A DNA stretch of 24,177 nt from the NCBI GenBank assembly GCA_022592435.1, contig JABYQS010000414.1:1-24177 (forward strand), written 5' to 3'. The notes under the pieces are model-generated. The model did not search any database. It worked only from the letters and a program-made list of their open reading frames with translations, and was not told the DNA's origin. Origin of the DNA: Cerioporus squamosus (Eukaryota; Basidiomycota; Agaricomycetes; Polyporales; Polyporaceae). A program made the translations under genes and the position numbers. The first letter of the stretch is position 1. Each line of letters begins with the position of its first letter. Positions 8,681 to 18,043 of the stretch are shown piece by piece.

Positions 8681-11044
8681 TCAGTAGGGGAACCGCAGGC
8701 TGAGATTGAAGAGGAACTCAGTCCCAGCGAGACGTTCCGTGTCCGCAATGACACTGAGCGGGGTGGTTCCGTTGCTGAACTGGAGGGTCGACCGAGCGGA
8801 CGTGTTGAACGGAGGCCAGTGCACCGCTGACTCGCCGTTCGGATCGAGATGACGGACGAAACGGACGAAGTAGTCCGTCATATCTCCAGGGCCGAACGCA
8901 TCGAAGAGGTCAGTGCCGTGAGCCTGACCATCAAAGAGAAGTCAGCGCCAGGTGGCTGAGAGAGAACTCGTGGAATGTACTGACATATCCTAGGCCTGAG
9001 ACGTTGTTGCGTACGCTCACTGAAGAGCACCCATGAAAGGTCAGTGACTTCGCGCAGTCTCAGGCCAAAGGGAAGTACGCACAGAAGTTGTAAGTGATAT
9101 GCGTAGACGAGAGCCTATCAAGAAGGTGACGACGAGATGCGTGGAAGGAAAAGTCCCCTTGTATTGCCGCAATGCGCTTGTACTCGGGCGTGAACGCGTT
9201 CTGCTCGCCTGTGCCAAATGGCGAGCCTGCCGCAGGGTCCGAAGGATAGAGCTGCAGGATAGTCTCAATGTCGCTCGAGGACGCGCCAGGGAACCAGGCC
9301 GTCTTCATATAGCTAGCGAGCTCTTCTTCCGTTCTGCAGTTTTATGTGAGCGAGAACGAAGTTTACCACATCGATTCAAAGACAACGCACGTTATGTTCA
9401 GGGTGCTGAGTGACAATAGCGGGCCTTCGTCTAACACATCACCTGCGGGAGACGGTCGCGTTCAGCCTGTGGGTATAACGGCGTGTACGGAAACAAGTTA
9501 CCGATGATGAAGGGCACATCGGCTGCTTTCCCATTCACCGCTAGCTGCTGCGGAGGCTGCGTGATGAAGACGCCATCCGCACGAGGCGTATAAGGCGAAT
9601 GTGCTAGGTCCTGTCACGGTGCTCGTCAAGTCAAGATGTGGCCAGAAACAAGCTTTGGCTGAAACTCACGATCGAAGTACGGGTATTATTCGCGGCCGCG
9701 AGAAGGCTGTCCGCAGATACTGTCCGTAGACACTCTAGGGTGTCTGTTGCACTCGAGCACCCAACCTGCTGAACGACGAAGTCGTACGTAGATTGAAGTT
9801 CCAAGATGTCCCCGGTGGAAACCGAGCTGCCTGAGTTCATGATACCCGCGCGGAAGAGGCCCTCCGCGTCCCCGTCGTTGGCGAACATCTGGAAGAAAAC
9901 CGAGGCTGCGCCTGCGCTCTCTCCCCAGCTGTGGCGCCACACACCGCGAAGTTAGTTCGGGACGTCATCCATCATAGCAAGCGGCTTACATGGTGACTTT
10001 CTTGTGATCGCCTCCAAAAGACGAAATGAACTTCTGTACCCAACGAAGAGCAGTGCGCTCTGCGGGACGTGTTAATATCTTCCCGGTTTCGAAGTCAGGG
10101 AGAACAACGCTCACGATCTTGAAGACCCAGATTGCCGAGTCCCGCTTCCTTGACCTCTTGACCTCCTAGGAAGCCGAAGACATGGAGGCTGTGGAACGAA
10201 CATGAGGGAGATCGTACGCTTCAAGCTAGGTGAGTTCGTACCGGTAGTTCACCGCGACGAAGATCACTGGTTCACCGATGTCTATGGACCTCTGTACTAT
10301 CGCGGTACCGTTATATGCAGGCCTGCAAGCGGCGACGATCCAGCGTAAGCAGTTGCCAGTAGGACCTTTCTTCAGCACTAGCATATACTCACATAGCAGT
10401 CGATCCATCTGCAAATCCGCCTCCGAAGATCCACTATACGGAGAGTGATGAGTGATATACGACGCGATGTATGCGATCGAGCAGACGTACAAACAGAACT
10501 GGAAGCTGCGCATCCGCTGATAGGTTGGCAGGACGATATATGTCCAGGTTGAGACCTTATATCGAAAGCTGGTAAGCCTGCGGGATTGGTCGACGAGGAC
10601 TGCATGGGCACACTCACAATCCTCGCTTTGTGGCACGCTCGGATTTTGCGCCAACAGCCCCTGCAGGGCCACGATGCCCTGCACTATCTCAGACGGTAGG
10701 TTGGGGGGTATTGAACCACCCTGTTGGATGCACTGGTTCCCGAAAGTCGTAGCATTGACGGTCCCGTTGTAGGAGCTTAGCAGTTCGGGGAGACGCAGGC
10801 GCAGCTCGCCAACTCTGCAGTGTCAGATCGAGCGATTAGTTCGCACTATTGAAGCGCGATACGAACTGATTACTCACGGAGGTTGCGCATATGGGATACC
10901 TAAGAACTTCTCGACGGCCCCGTCGGCTGTGCCAACTACGGTCGCTTGATCGAGCTTCATGGGGGTGAGACCAGCAGCCTGGTCTGCAGCGATGGCAACC
11001 CAGACGCAAAGCAAGGAGGCTAGGGTGTGGATGAAGATGACCAT
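8681..11044 (-). CDS. secreted type-B carboxylesterase/lipase, copy 2 (13 exons, 547 aa)
   Basis: Tandem paralogue of the gene at 5467-7795, same strand. Exons on the minus strand: 11044-10878, 10814-10618, 10555-10491, 10433-10393, 10322-10242, 10188-10115, 10059-9990, 9928-9670, 9610-9502, 9442-9391, 9333-9083, 9019-8985, 8923-8681, giving 547 codons plus TGA in one frame. Ten of the 13 exons have exactly the same length as in copy 1; only exons 1, 8, 9 and 13 differ, by a few codons at most. The signal peptide occupies roughly residues 1-20 (MVIFIHTLASLLCVWVAIAA). The oxyanion segment is the usual FGGGF, the nucleophile is Ser236 in WGESAGA, the acid Glu360 in LDEGPLL, and the base His469 in AHGTDL. 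All introns are GT-AG, including 9989-9929, whose counterpart in copy 1 is GC-AG. Expected to be an extracellular esterase; substrate unknown. Confidence 0.92.
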
Positions 11045-11129
11045 GTCAGTTCGACAGGCGTATTTGGGGGTGCGAGTACTCGATCGAGCTCAAGTTTGAC
11101 AGGGAACACCACCGAACGCAGACATCTGC

Positions 11130-11135
11130 TATATA
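11130..11135 (-). promoter_or_regulatory. TATA box of esterase copy 2
   Basis: TATATA, 86 nt upstream of the ATG at 11044. The word is self-complementary and a plus-strand coding fragment lies just beyond it, so divergent use is conceivable. Confidence 0.5.
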
Positions 11136-11269
11136 GCAAGCGGAGTAGAAGGAGGAGGCGGTGTTTGGTGAGTCGATTGCAAACGCCTTGAACCCGGTAC
11201 CGACAGGCTCCAAGAAACAGGCGCAACGCAGTCAAAGGACCGCCGACGAGAAGGACAGCCCCGAAGTAG

Positions 11270-11689
11270 CCGACACAGCAACCGGCTTTTCTCGACCCGG
11301 AGATAGACTTTCCCGAGGCCGACGCGGCCATCCAGTTCCTGCAGCAGAAGACACTCATTCCCAAGGGCGACGCTGCCGGATCAAATGCTTCTCTGGCCAT
11401 CGAACTCCTTCACTTCACTTTCGGCGCGCCTGCCCAAGACCTTGCTCGCAAGGGACTCATCGCAGTTGCGACCTGGCCGGCGAGCTCTTTCAAACAGAAG
11501 ATGGAAGACTCGATCACTACGATGGTGTCGGAGCGCGCTAATGAGCAGCTCAGCCTTCGCCTGAACGAGTACATCACGAAGATGGAGGCGCAGATGGAGA
11601 AGGTTATGGCGGAGCTGGAGGACGCGAAGCGGGAGCTTAGGGAGGTCATATCGTCTGGCCCGGACACAACACACAGATCGTGTCCGTGA
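11270..11689 (+). pseudogene. 5'-truncated coiled-coil protein fragment
   Basis: An open frame runs from just after a stop at 11267-11269 to a TGA at 11687-11689 with no early ATG (the first is at 11501). It reads as real protein: an acidic start (PEIDFPEADAAIQFLQQK), a helical middle (LAIELLHFTFGAPAQDLARK), then a charged coiled coil of about 45 residues (NEYITKMEAQMEKVMAELED). A donor-like GTGAGT at 11168 and the TAG before 11270 could mark an intron, but no upstream exon with an ATG is visible. The helical-plus-coiled-coil layout recalls the gag-like N-terminal regions found near basidiomycete retroelements; that is only an impression. Probably a decayed fragment. Confidence 0.35.
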
Positions 11690-12690
11690 GGCTAGCAAAC
11701 GAGTGAGTTAGTGTCACGCAACAATTTGAGCAATGAGACACTCACGTATACTATCGCTGAGGTGTACACGGGTGCACCCAAACATGATATTTGTGATCAA
11801 AAGTCTCCCGACACACCTACGCGTGTAGCTTCGGACAGATGTCCTCCGAGTCCCTACTGTTAGCGCGAAGGTCAAGTTAGTACCAGCATGGTACGGAGTC
11901 GAATCTTGCTGAGCTATGGGTGCATGCTGAGAATATTAGATATGTCGTCGTCGTCGACGACGACTCGCATTGACGCCGAGCGGACGACGTGGCGCTCAGC
12001 CACCGGAGGCTACCGTGCGCGCCTTGATCTCGACGACAAACATCCTCTCTCATCTTCTCTTCGTTTTGCAACAGTAGCTTTCGCCAATTCTTGCAATCTC
12101 GACCACAGTGCCGACAGCGTCGCCAGCCAGCCTCGTCCCTCCTAATTCCTCGTGCGCCCCATGCCCACCAACAGCTTCGCGTTTCGCATGAACGGACACA
12201 TCAGCGGGGTGCAACATCGCGCGACGTGTACGTGAAGTGCCTGCGAGCAACGCGGGGCAACTTCAGCACACAACCTTCGAGTTCTCGCTGCTTTATCAGG
12301 TGTGCGTTTTCTGTATCTTTTTATGTCCCTTGCGGGATACCTCAATACAATCGCGTTGAAACAAAAGTCCTCTCATTTGGCCGTATACTTCACCTGACGC
12401 CAGGGTATCACTTGAGGTTGGCCGAATTATGGAACAGCGAGATTAGTTCGCACAACCATCTTCCCGTATGCCATAGAACGGAGCCTGTTGGCGATGTCAC
12501 TCCATGCATCAACGAACACAAGTACCTTTCCGGGGCTGCTGAGACCTTTGAGATGGACATATGTCGTATCAGCTCGTGGTCAACATGATTGACAAGTGGG
12601 TCCCGTTGAAGGAAACGACACCTCTTCTCTGTCCCACAGTCGGTCCTGGTTTCCCACTGCATTGCAGGTACGTATGATGATATCACTACG
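11690..12690. other. intergenic, no supported gene
   Basis: Plus and minus frames here are short or compositionally implausible. A short perfect palindrome of GTC/GAC triplets lies at 11947-11964. Nothing else stands out. Confidence 0.4.
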
Positions 12691-14253
12691 CTACACATGT
12701 CGCACTCTTAGAAGTCCCTCTCCAGACTCTTCCTCCGCCTCCGCCTCCTCTTTGGGCTCCTCACGGAGCGTTTCCCGCCACGCAGATTTCATCTGGGCCC
12801 TTTCCTCCTTGAAATAGTGCTTAAACAGCGCAAGCCCGACTTTTTCCCATACTTCGTACAGAGAACCTTTTTCGAAGTTCCCCGGCCGAAGTCGATAATC
12901 CTGAAGTGCGGACACCACGGATCATCCTGTCCGTCAACGCCTTTCGCCGCGGCGTTCGCCCTGTCCTCCACTACAAAGTTACGCGAGCGGTACGACCCCT
13001 GCGTGAAGCCGGCGTCATGAAGCCGTTGCATCAGTGATTCCTGCACCTGCAGTCTACCGCGAGTGGTCCAGATGTCGTCAGCTCCTAGGGCGTCTAATCA
13101 CCTATGGTACTAGTACGTACCTCTCCCTGTCGGTATGCCCATAGGTCCTGATTTCCTTGCCACAATCCTCCATGAGTAGAATAGGCGACAGTTCCGCCCC
13201 TCTAAAACTCTTGCGGTGCGGTCCGGCGCCAACTCCTTGACCTCCATGTAGACGTGTCGCAGCAACCCCAGGCTCGTAAGGAACGTAATAACCGTAAAAC
13301 TTCGGTACGAGGGCACTACCGGGGTCATCCACCAGGTACGTCCTCGACCTCCGTCTGCAGCGAAAAGAGAAAGTATCACTGTACACGACCTCCTCGCAGC
13401 CCATGAGATCCGGCGGGAATGCGTCGTAGATCTCTGCCTCGTTCTCCAGCATCCGCAAGTCCCGCTGATATTCCCTCCGCGACCTCCTTTTGTCGTCCAA
13501 GTCGGTGAATGGCCGCGCTGCCTTTGCGATGACAGACATCCCGTGCACTGCTCTCTCGCGCGACCAGCGCGAGCGCAACTCGTCGATGATGAATTCCGCT
13601 CGGCATGTCGTAGAATGGCCACCTTCGGTGCCGGCGGGCTGCGACGACATCCGCAGGTGCGCGACCCGAGCCGAAGGCTCCCTCCATGTCCCTAACTGCA
13701 GGTCCCGCGGGCGCATTGGGAGCTTGCGGACGTACAGCGTGGGCACCGCACCTCTATGTTCTCCTCCGCCGCATCCCCAGACCCATAAGAAGTGAGGAAG
13801 TTCCGCGTCTTTGAGGTACCTCTTGAGCGGCGCAGGGTTCTCGCATGTAGGTGAAACCGAGGGAGTGGCCCTTAGTTGCTCACGAGCAATCTCCCAGAGC
13901 TTCCCTTGGGCAACTCGCTCATCGTCCCGGGATAGACGAGGAGCCACAGGACCTATCCGAACTGCCGGAGTCTTAGACCGTGGATGCCCGCGGCGGTAGC
14001 CCGCCACCCGTTCCTTTGTGCTCGTATTCTCAGCAACTTCTGCGACTGTGGAGCCTTCACACGACTGCTCGGTGGGTCCGGGAATGCCGCTCGGCTCCGA
14101 GTACGTCAAAAGGACGCTCAGGCTCGGGACCGCCACCATGCCTGCAGCGCAGAGAGCCTGCCAGACACTTTTTGTTCGGCATGATCGCCGCTTCTCCTCC
14201 CTCGAACCAGTCGAGCGCTGAACGAGATGAGCAAGTGGGATGAGTGGCGGCAT
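12691..14253 (-). pseudogene. kinase-like (pseudokinase) protein, copy C, two exons, frameshifted
   Basis: The most complete member of the local kinase-like family. Exon 1 is open from 14301, but the TATA box at 14308-14316 is too close to the ATG at 14301, so the ATG at 14253 is the likelier start. Exon 1 ends at 13117 and contains TLYVRKLP, VAHLRMSS, VIAKAA, KFYGYYVPYE and the hinge-like SPILLMEDCG. Exon 2 starts at 13046 (intron 13116-13047; an alternative acceptor six bases on also keeps frame) and carries the catalytic-loop equivalent LHDAGFTQGSYRSRN and HFRIIDFGRG. In a normal kinase-like loop the first motif would be HGD...N, so the catalytic Asp is Ser here and His is Gln, while the metal-binding DFG is kept. 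Directly after DFGRG the frame breaks at the C4/G4 run 12880-12883; one extra G would restore a 63-residue Glu-rich tail ending at 12691. Pseudogene or local sequence error. Confidence 0.6.
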
Positions 14254-14307
14254 CACGGTACGGGGAGATGGAATAACGGGAAGGTGTAAGTGTGGCAGCA
14301 TGAACGT

Positions 14308-14316
14308 CTTTTTATA
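14308..14316 (-). promoter_or_regulatory. TATA box of kinase-like copy C
   Basis: TATAAAAAG on the minus strand. It is 7 nt above the ATG at 14301 but 55 nt above the in-frame ATG at 14253. The 55-nt distance matches the 42-62 nt seen in copies A and B, so it decides the start. Confidence 0.5.
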
Positions 14317-15431
14317 TGTGGCGGCGCATAGTCACGGTCGTGCTGCATGCCGGTGACACTCGAGTGGCGGCCAAAGAGCACAGAGGAAAGCGGCGGCGCT
14401 GAAAGACGACCGCGCTGTAGAGGGAGGGCGACATGCGGGGACGCGCCCTTTGTAACCGCCGATCCTTATTGTACCTTTGTGTAACTGAAAGGTTCACGAA
14501 GAGCTTGTCTTACCATAACCCGCCGTACAGACTCCATCCACTGCGTCATGCAAGAATGTCGCATTTTTCAGATCCTGATCCGAGTCCGAGTCCGAGTCCA
14601 GTCCAAGCTGCTCTCATCGGGGATATTCTTCGTGTTCATTATGTGGGATGATATGAGCAACATGTATCGTTGTCCATATAATACGTGAATGAACCTCCAC
14701 ACAGGGCGCGTGCGTAGGTCAGAAGGTGCGAAGAGTCCGGTTGAGCGTACACGAGGGGAGTCGAGAGGAGATGGGCGATGGGAAAGAGAGAAGGAGAAGA
14801 TGGGAGGATGAGAGAGAGGAGGGGCGTCGAGTAGTGCGCTTGTTGATAGTGTAGACGTCGAATTTGACGCATTTTGACGCGTAAAAAGTCTGCGCGCGGT
14901 CCTGTATGAGAGTGCAAAACGAAAGCATAGGGTTAGACGTCGAAGCGAGAGGAGAAAAGGGGAGTCGAGCGTCGGGAAGTCGAAGGTCGAAGTCAAAGTC
15001 AAAGTCAAAGTCAAAGTCAAAGTCAAAGTCAAAGTCAAAGTCAAAGTCAAAGTCAAAGTCAAAGTCAAAGTCGCGCGGCCGTGGGGGGAGCTAAAACTTG
15101 TACTTAGTATAGACGTCGTTGGCAATCCTTATATGCATTACTGCCTAACTACGTGACGTAGCTACAGACGAGAGTCGGCGCAAGGGGAGGAGGATGAGAG
15201 GAAGACACTGGAACTCGGGATAACCTAACAAAGGGAAGAGCAGACGTACGCGAGGCGCGATCACGAGAGCGCGTAAAGTGGAAAGGGGAGCTGGGTCGAG
15301 TTGTGTGCTAACCACACGGCACTTAGGAGTGGGTGTCGCGCAGGTGCAGAAATTGATTAGAGTCAAAAGGAGCGGGGGAAGAGACAGAATGCGGTACCGC
15401 GTCGAGTGCGGCGGAGGCGCCGTGCGCCGCG
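14317..15431. other. gene-poor stretch around a microsatellite
   Basis: Apart from the hexanucleotide array at 14995-15072, and three tandem GAGTCC-like units near 14579-14600, I see no gene. The frames that cover the array (Ser-Lys or Leu-Thr dipeptide runs) are repeat artefacts. Confidence 0.45.
14995..15072. repeat. perfect AAAGTC hexanucleotide array, 13 copies
   Basis: Thirteen uninterrupted copies of AAAGTC (78 nt), preceded by decayed units (GAAGTC, GAAGGTC). All copies are identical, which points to recent slippage or unequal exchange. The length being a multiple of three would preserve frame, but no credible gene contains it. Confidence 0.9.
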
Positions 15432-16029
15432 CTACTGATCCATAGCGTCGTCGGTTTGCGCTGCGGCATCGAGTGGGTCGTCGGGGTCGGTGAAGACGGG
15501 TCGCCGGTGTCGCTCAGGCTCCTGGCTTACGTCGATGGCAATCTGTCCTGCGCTGACTCGCTGCTGACAAGTTCTCAAGGCTTCGTGCTTATGCACGCTT
15601 GTTCCGGGTCCTAGTCGACGACGCATGCAGAGGGCTTCGGGAGCGATGCGCGGAAAGAATGGGAGGTTGTCGGCGGCGGTCGTAAGTAATGGTGGTTGCA
15701 GAGAGCGTTGCGTGCCGCGGTACGCGCGCAGCGAGGCGCGAGGCGCATCAACATGCATGGCAACATACTCTACGAATTGATGGCCTGCAGTGAAACCTGC
15801 TTCCGTGATCGCTCTCTTATAGCAAATCAGGTCGGCCTTCTTCCGAGATATCAGCATAGTGCATGCAATGTTTGCTCACATGGAAGGTCCTATGGGCTTC
15901 GTTGAGTACATCATCAAACCCCGCACGACCAGCTGCCTGCATGGATCGAGCTTGTTGGAGGGCCCTGTCAGTGGGGATTGAGCGTGGACCCTGGGAGTCC
16001 AATACAAGTGATTTCATCTGCGCGATCAA
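15432..16029 (-). other. possible uncharacterised gene on the minus strand, structure unresolved
   Basis: Two minus frames look mildly coding. The first, from an ATG near 16017, reads MKSLVLDSQG and then RALQQARSMQAAGRAGFDDVL, and ends at a donor-like GTGAGC. The second (15857-15432) contains GHQFVEYVAMHVDAPRASL and an acidic C-terminus DPDDPLDAAAQTDDAMDQ with a stop at 15432. Several YAG acceptors lie between them, but none I tried joins the two in frame. I do not recognise a family, and it may be a relic. Confidence 0.22.
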
Positions 16030-16158
16030 GGTGACTTACCTTGTCAGCTCCTCATAACTTGAATGCTGATCATTCAGTCTCTCGGAAGTGCGAGGGTCTC
16101 GCGCTGAAGAGCCAGAGTCAGATGACACATACTCATTAGTATCAGCTACCCTGAATTA

Positions 16159-16238
16159 TTTGACGCGCTTAGTTATGGTGGAAGCCGAATCATTTGGGCC
16201 CTTAGTTAAGGGAGGCGCCTAAACGCCCAAATATTTGG
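16159..16238 (+). repeat. left terminal inverted repeat
   Basis: 80 nt matching the reverse complement of 18044-18123 with one mismatch (position 16223 against 18059). It contains the sub-palindromes GGGCCC with TTAGTTAAGG and CCAAATATTTGG. Confidence 0.92.
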
Positions 16239-16329
16239 TCGATCTCCTGTGATCGTAGGCAACAGATATCAAACAAATATTTCGTCAATTGGAGAAATGC
16301 GTAAAAGCAACCTAAAAATGGACTGCAAG

Positions 16330-16392
16330 AGACTTGAACCAGCGATTGAGTGACCGCATAAACAACTTTCAACACTTAGTCCAACTGCGCCA
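16330..16392 (-). other. tRNA-like A-box and B-box in the left transposon arm
   Basis: On the minus strand an A-box-like TGGCGCAGTTGG (16392-16381) is followed 52 nt on by a B-box-like GGTTCAAGTCT (16340-16330), as in RNA polymerase III internal promoters. The sequence does not fold as a tRNA: the acceptor, anticodon and T stems fail to pair. It is therefore not a functional tRNA gene. The same arrangement occurs, inverted, in the right arm. Confidence 0.5.
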
Positions 16393-16587
16393 TAGGACTA
16401 TTTAAAAGTTGTAAACAGCAACGCTACCAGTCCTTAATGACAATCCACTACTTCAACGAGCCCGCTAAGTACATGTGGATTGTCTATCATATCATCCCGT
16501 TTACGACTGACTGTGATGCTTGATTTCTCCATATATAAGTTGCTTGTGCATGTCGTAATTCCAGCCCAACTAGATGTCACCGAGAAC

Positions 16588-17720
16588 AATGTCCAATGTT
16601 GTCCAGGATAATATTTAGATAACATTTGGATAAAAGACTAAATGGCATCTGGGGATCTCGGATAATAATATTGGGTATAAATTCTGAATGCTGTTGGGGA
16701 TGATTTCTGTATGGTGGGTAGAGGAATATCATGGCAACATGATGTATGTTAACTTGATGTCTCCTCTGGAGAACATCGAGTGGACAGTTGGAATGTCACT
16801 ATTTTGTTGTTAGCATTCAACATCCAGACAGCCTTGCAGATTCTTCTTCTATGTTGTTGCGGAAGGCAGTCAACATGGTGTCAAGATATTATCCTGCTGC
16901 TCTCCTTGCCAACTTTGGGGCAACATTGATGAGAGTGCCAATATGGTTTCTGCTATACAACATCTGGGCACTGTTGCAAATGACCCCACTATGTCTGCTC
17001 CAGCACCATCGGGGCAACATTTGGCTGCAATTCTCAATATTAACATGATGTTATCCTCATGCTGCCCATGCCGCCACCGGAATAACACTTGGTCTTCTAT
17101 TCCAGTGTTATCTCAATGTTATCCTGGGCAGATCTGCACCTACAACAGACACCTGAACAATGTCCCATGTTTATCTGGCATAACAGTTGATGAACATTGT
17201 GATAATAAATTAAGTTTTGTCATGGCATTCGCCTGGACAACATCGAGACAACATTTGGTATGTTGTTTACAATGTGGTTTGCATGCCTGCATGGGCAGTG
17301 TCGGAAATAAAATTGGACTGTTGCTGGCATGTTGCCACTGAAGAACATCGGGAAAGAAATCAATATGTTACTAGCTTGCTGCACAGTGCATACACGAGAG
17401 AGACATGAGAAATTATTTGGCTATATTATCCTTGCAAAAAGTTATATTGGTGACCAAATGCTGCCATGATGTTCTCCCAGATGAAATCAGGGCCACATAC
17501 TTGATTTCCTCATTCTGTTGTCAGTCAGCAGACATTAGGGCACAATCTGGGTAATATCCTGGACATTGACCCTAGCAACAAGGCTGTAACATCGAGATGG
17601 AAGTTTATATGTCGTACCAACAATTTCCACATGGTGCCCCTGTACGCACCTTGACAACATTTAGTCTTGTATCATAATGTTATTCAAATGTTATCCTGGA
17701 CAACATCAGACATTGTCCTT
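16588..17720. repeat. field of degenerate AACAT/ATGTT motifs
   Basis: Some 20 or more copies of a short word close to (C/T)AACAT(T/C)(T/G)GG or its complement are scattered in both orientations, for example near 16733, 16818, 16870, 16920, 17012, 17105, 17237-17265, 17655 and 17680-17715. Spacing is irregular, so it is not a simple tandem array. It has no counterpart elsewhere in the window and accounts for the absence of coding frames in the transposon interior. Confidence 0.55.
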
Positions 17721-17797
17721 GGTGTGTCTTGATGTCAATGCGATAACAGTTACTTACTCCTTCCATGTATCGAACACTTACTTACCCTCAGTAATAA

Positions 17798-17844
17798 GTA
17801 CAGTCATCTACGGCCGAACCCGGTTCGGCCGTAGATGACTGTAC
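17798..17844. repeat. 47-nt perfect palindrome, possible minimal mariner-type element
   Basis: Two 23-nt arms (17798-17820 and 17822-17844) are exact reverse complements around a single C at 17821. Without the outer TA dinucleotides (17799-17800 and 17842-17843) the core is 41 nt and both ends begin CAGT, as in many Tc1/mariner inverted repeats, whose target duplication is TA. It reads like two transposon ends joined head to head with nothing between. Confidence 0.75.
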
Positions 17845-17899
17845 GCAGGACACCAGACGGGATATACATTGTTACTGGCACTGGCAAAGAAAGCCCTGG

Positions 17900-17952
17900 T
17901 GGCCTAGTTGGATGGTGTCTTGTATGCCTTCTTTAGGCCCAGGTTCAATCCT
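17900..17952 (+). other. tRNA-like A-box and B-box in the right transposon arm
   Basis: A-box-like TGGCCTAGTTGG (17900-17911) and B-box-like GGTTCAATCCT (17942-17952), 42 nt apart on the plus strand. Together with downstream TATTTTTGGGTCGCC it aligns with the left arm read outward, so both copies descend from one arm sequence. No convincing cloverleaf forms. Confidence 0.5.
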
Positions 17953-18043
17953 CTTGGGAGTATTTTTGGGTCGCCTTTCAGGCTTATTTCCTACGTACGA
18001 AATATTTGGCCAATATTTGTCGCCTGCGACCTTACGAGAGCGC

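Noticed and set aside
11947..11964. Regulatory palindrome of GTC/GAC triplets
   Set aside because: Only 18 nt and explained by a trinucleotide run; no gene nearby to attach it to.
14254..14301. ATG at 14301 as the start of kinase-like copy C
   Set aside because: The TATA box lies only 7 nt above it, leaving no room for transcription initiation; the ATG at 14253 fits the spacing of the sister copies.
14568..15125. Leu-Thr or Ser-Lys repeat protein
   Set aside because: The long frames arise only because the AAAGTC unit is six bases long; no start context, splice sites or flanking homology.
16320..16400. A tRNA gene on the minus strand
   Set aside because: A-box and B-box words are present, but the acceptor, anticodon and T stems do not pair and there is no usable anticodon arm. 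The same sequence recurs in the other transposon arm.
16943..17408. Transposase or other protein inside the 1965-bp element
   Set aside because: The longest frames are under 135 codons, lack catalytic or DNA-binding motifs, and follow the AACAT motif field.
17890..17975. A tRNA gene or SINE head on the plus strand
   Set aside because: No cloverleaf. It belongs to the inverted arm of the transposon rather than being a separate insertion.
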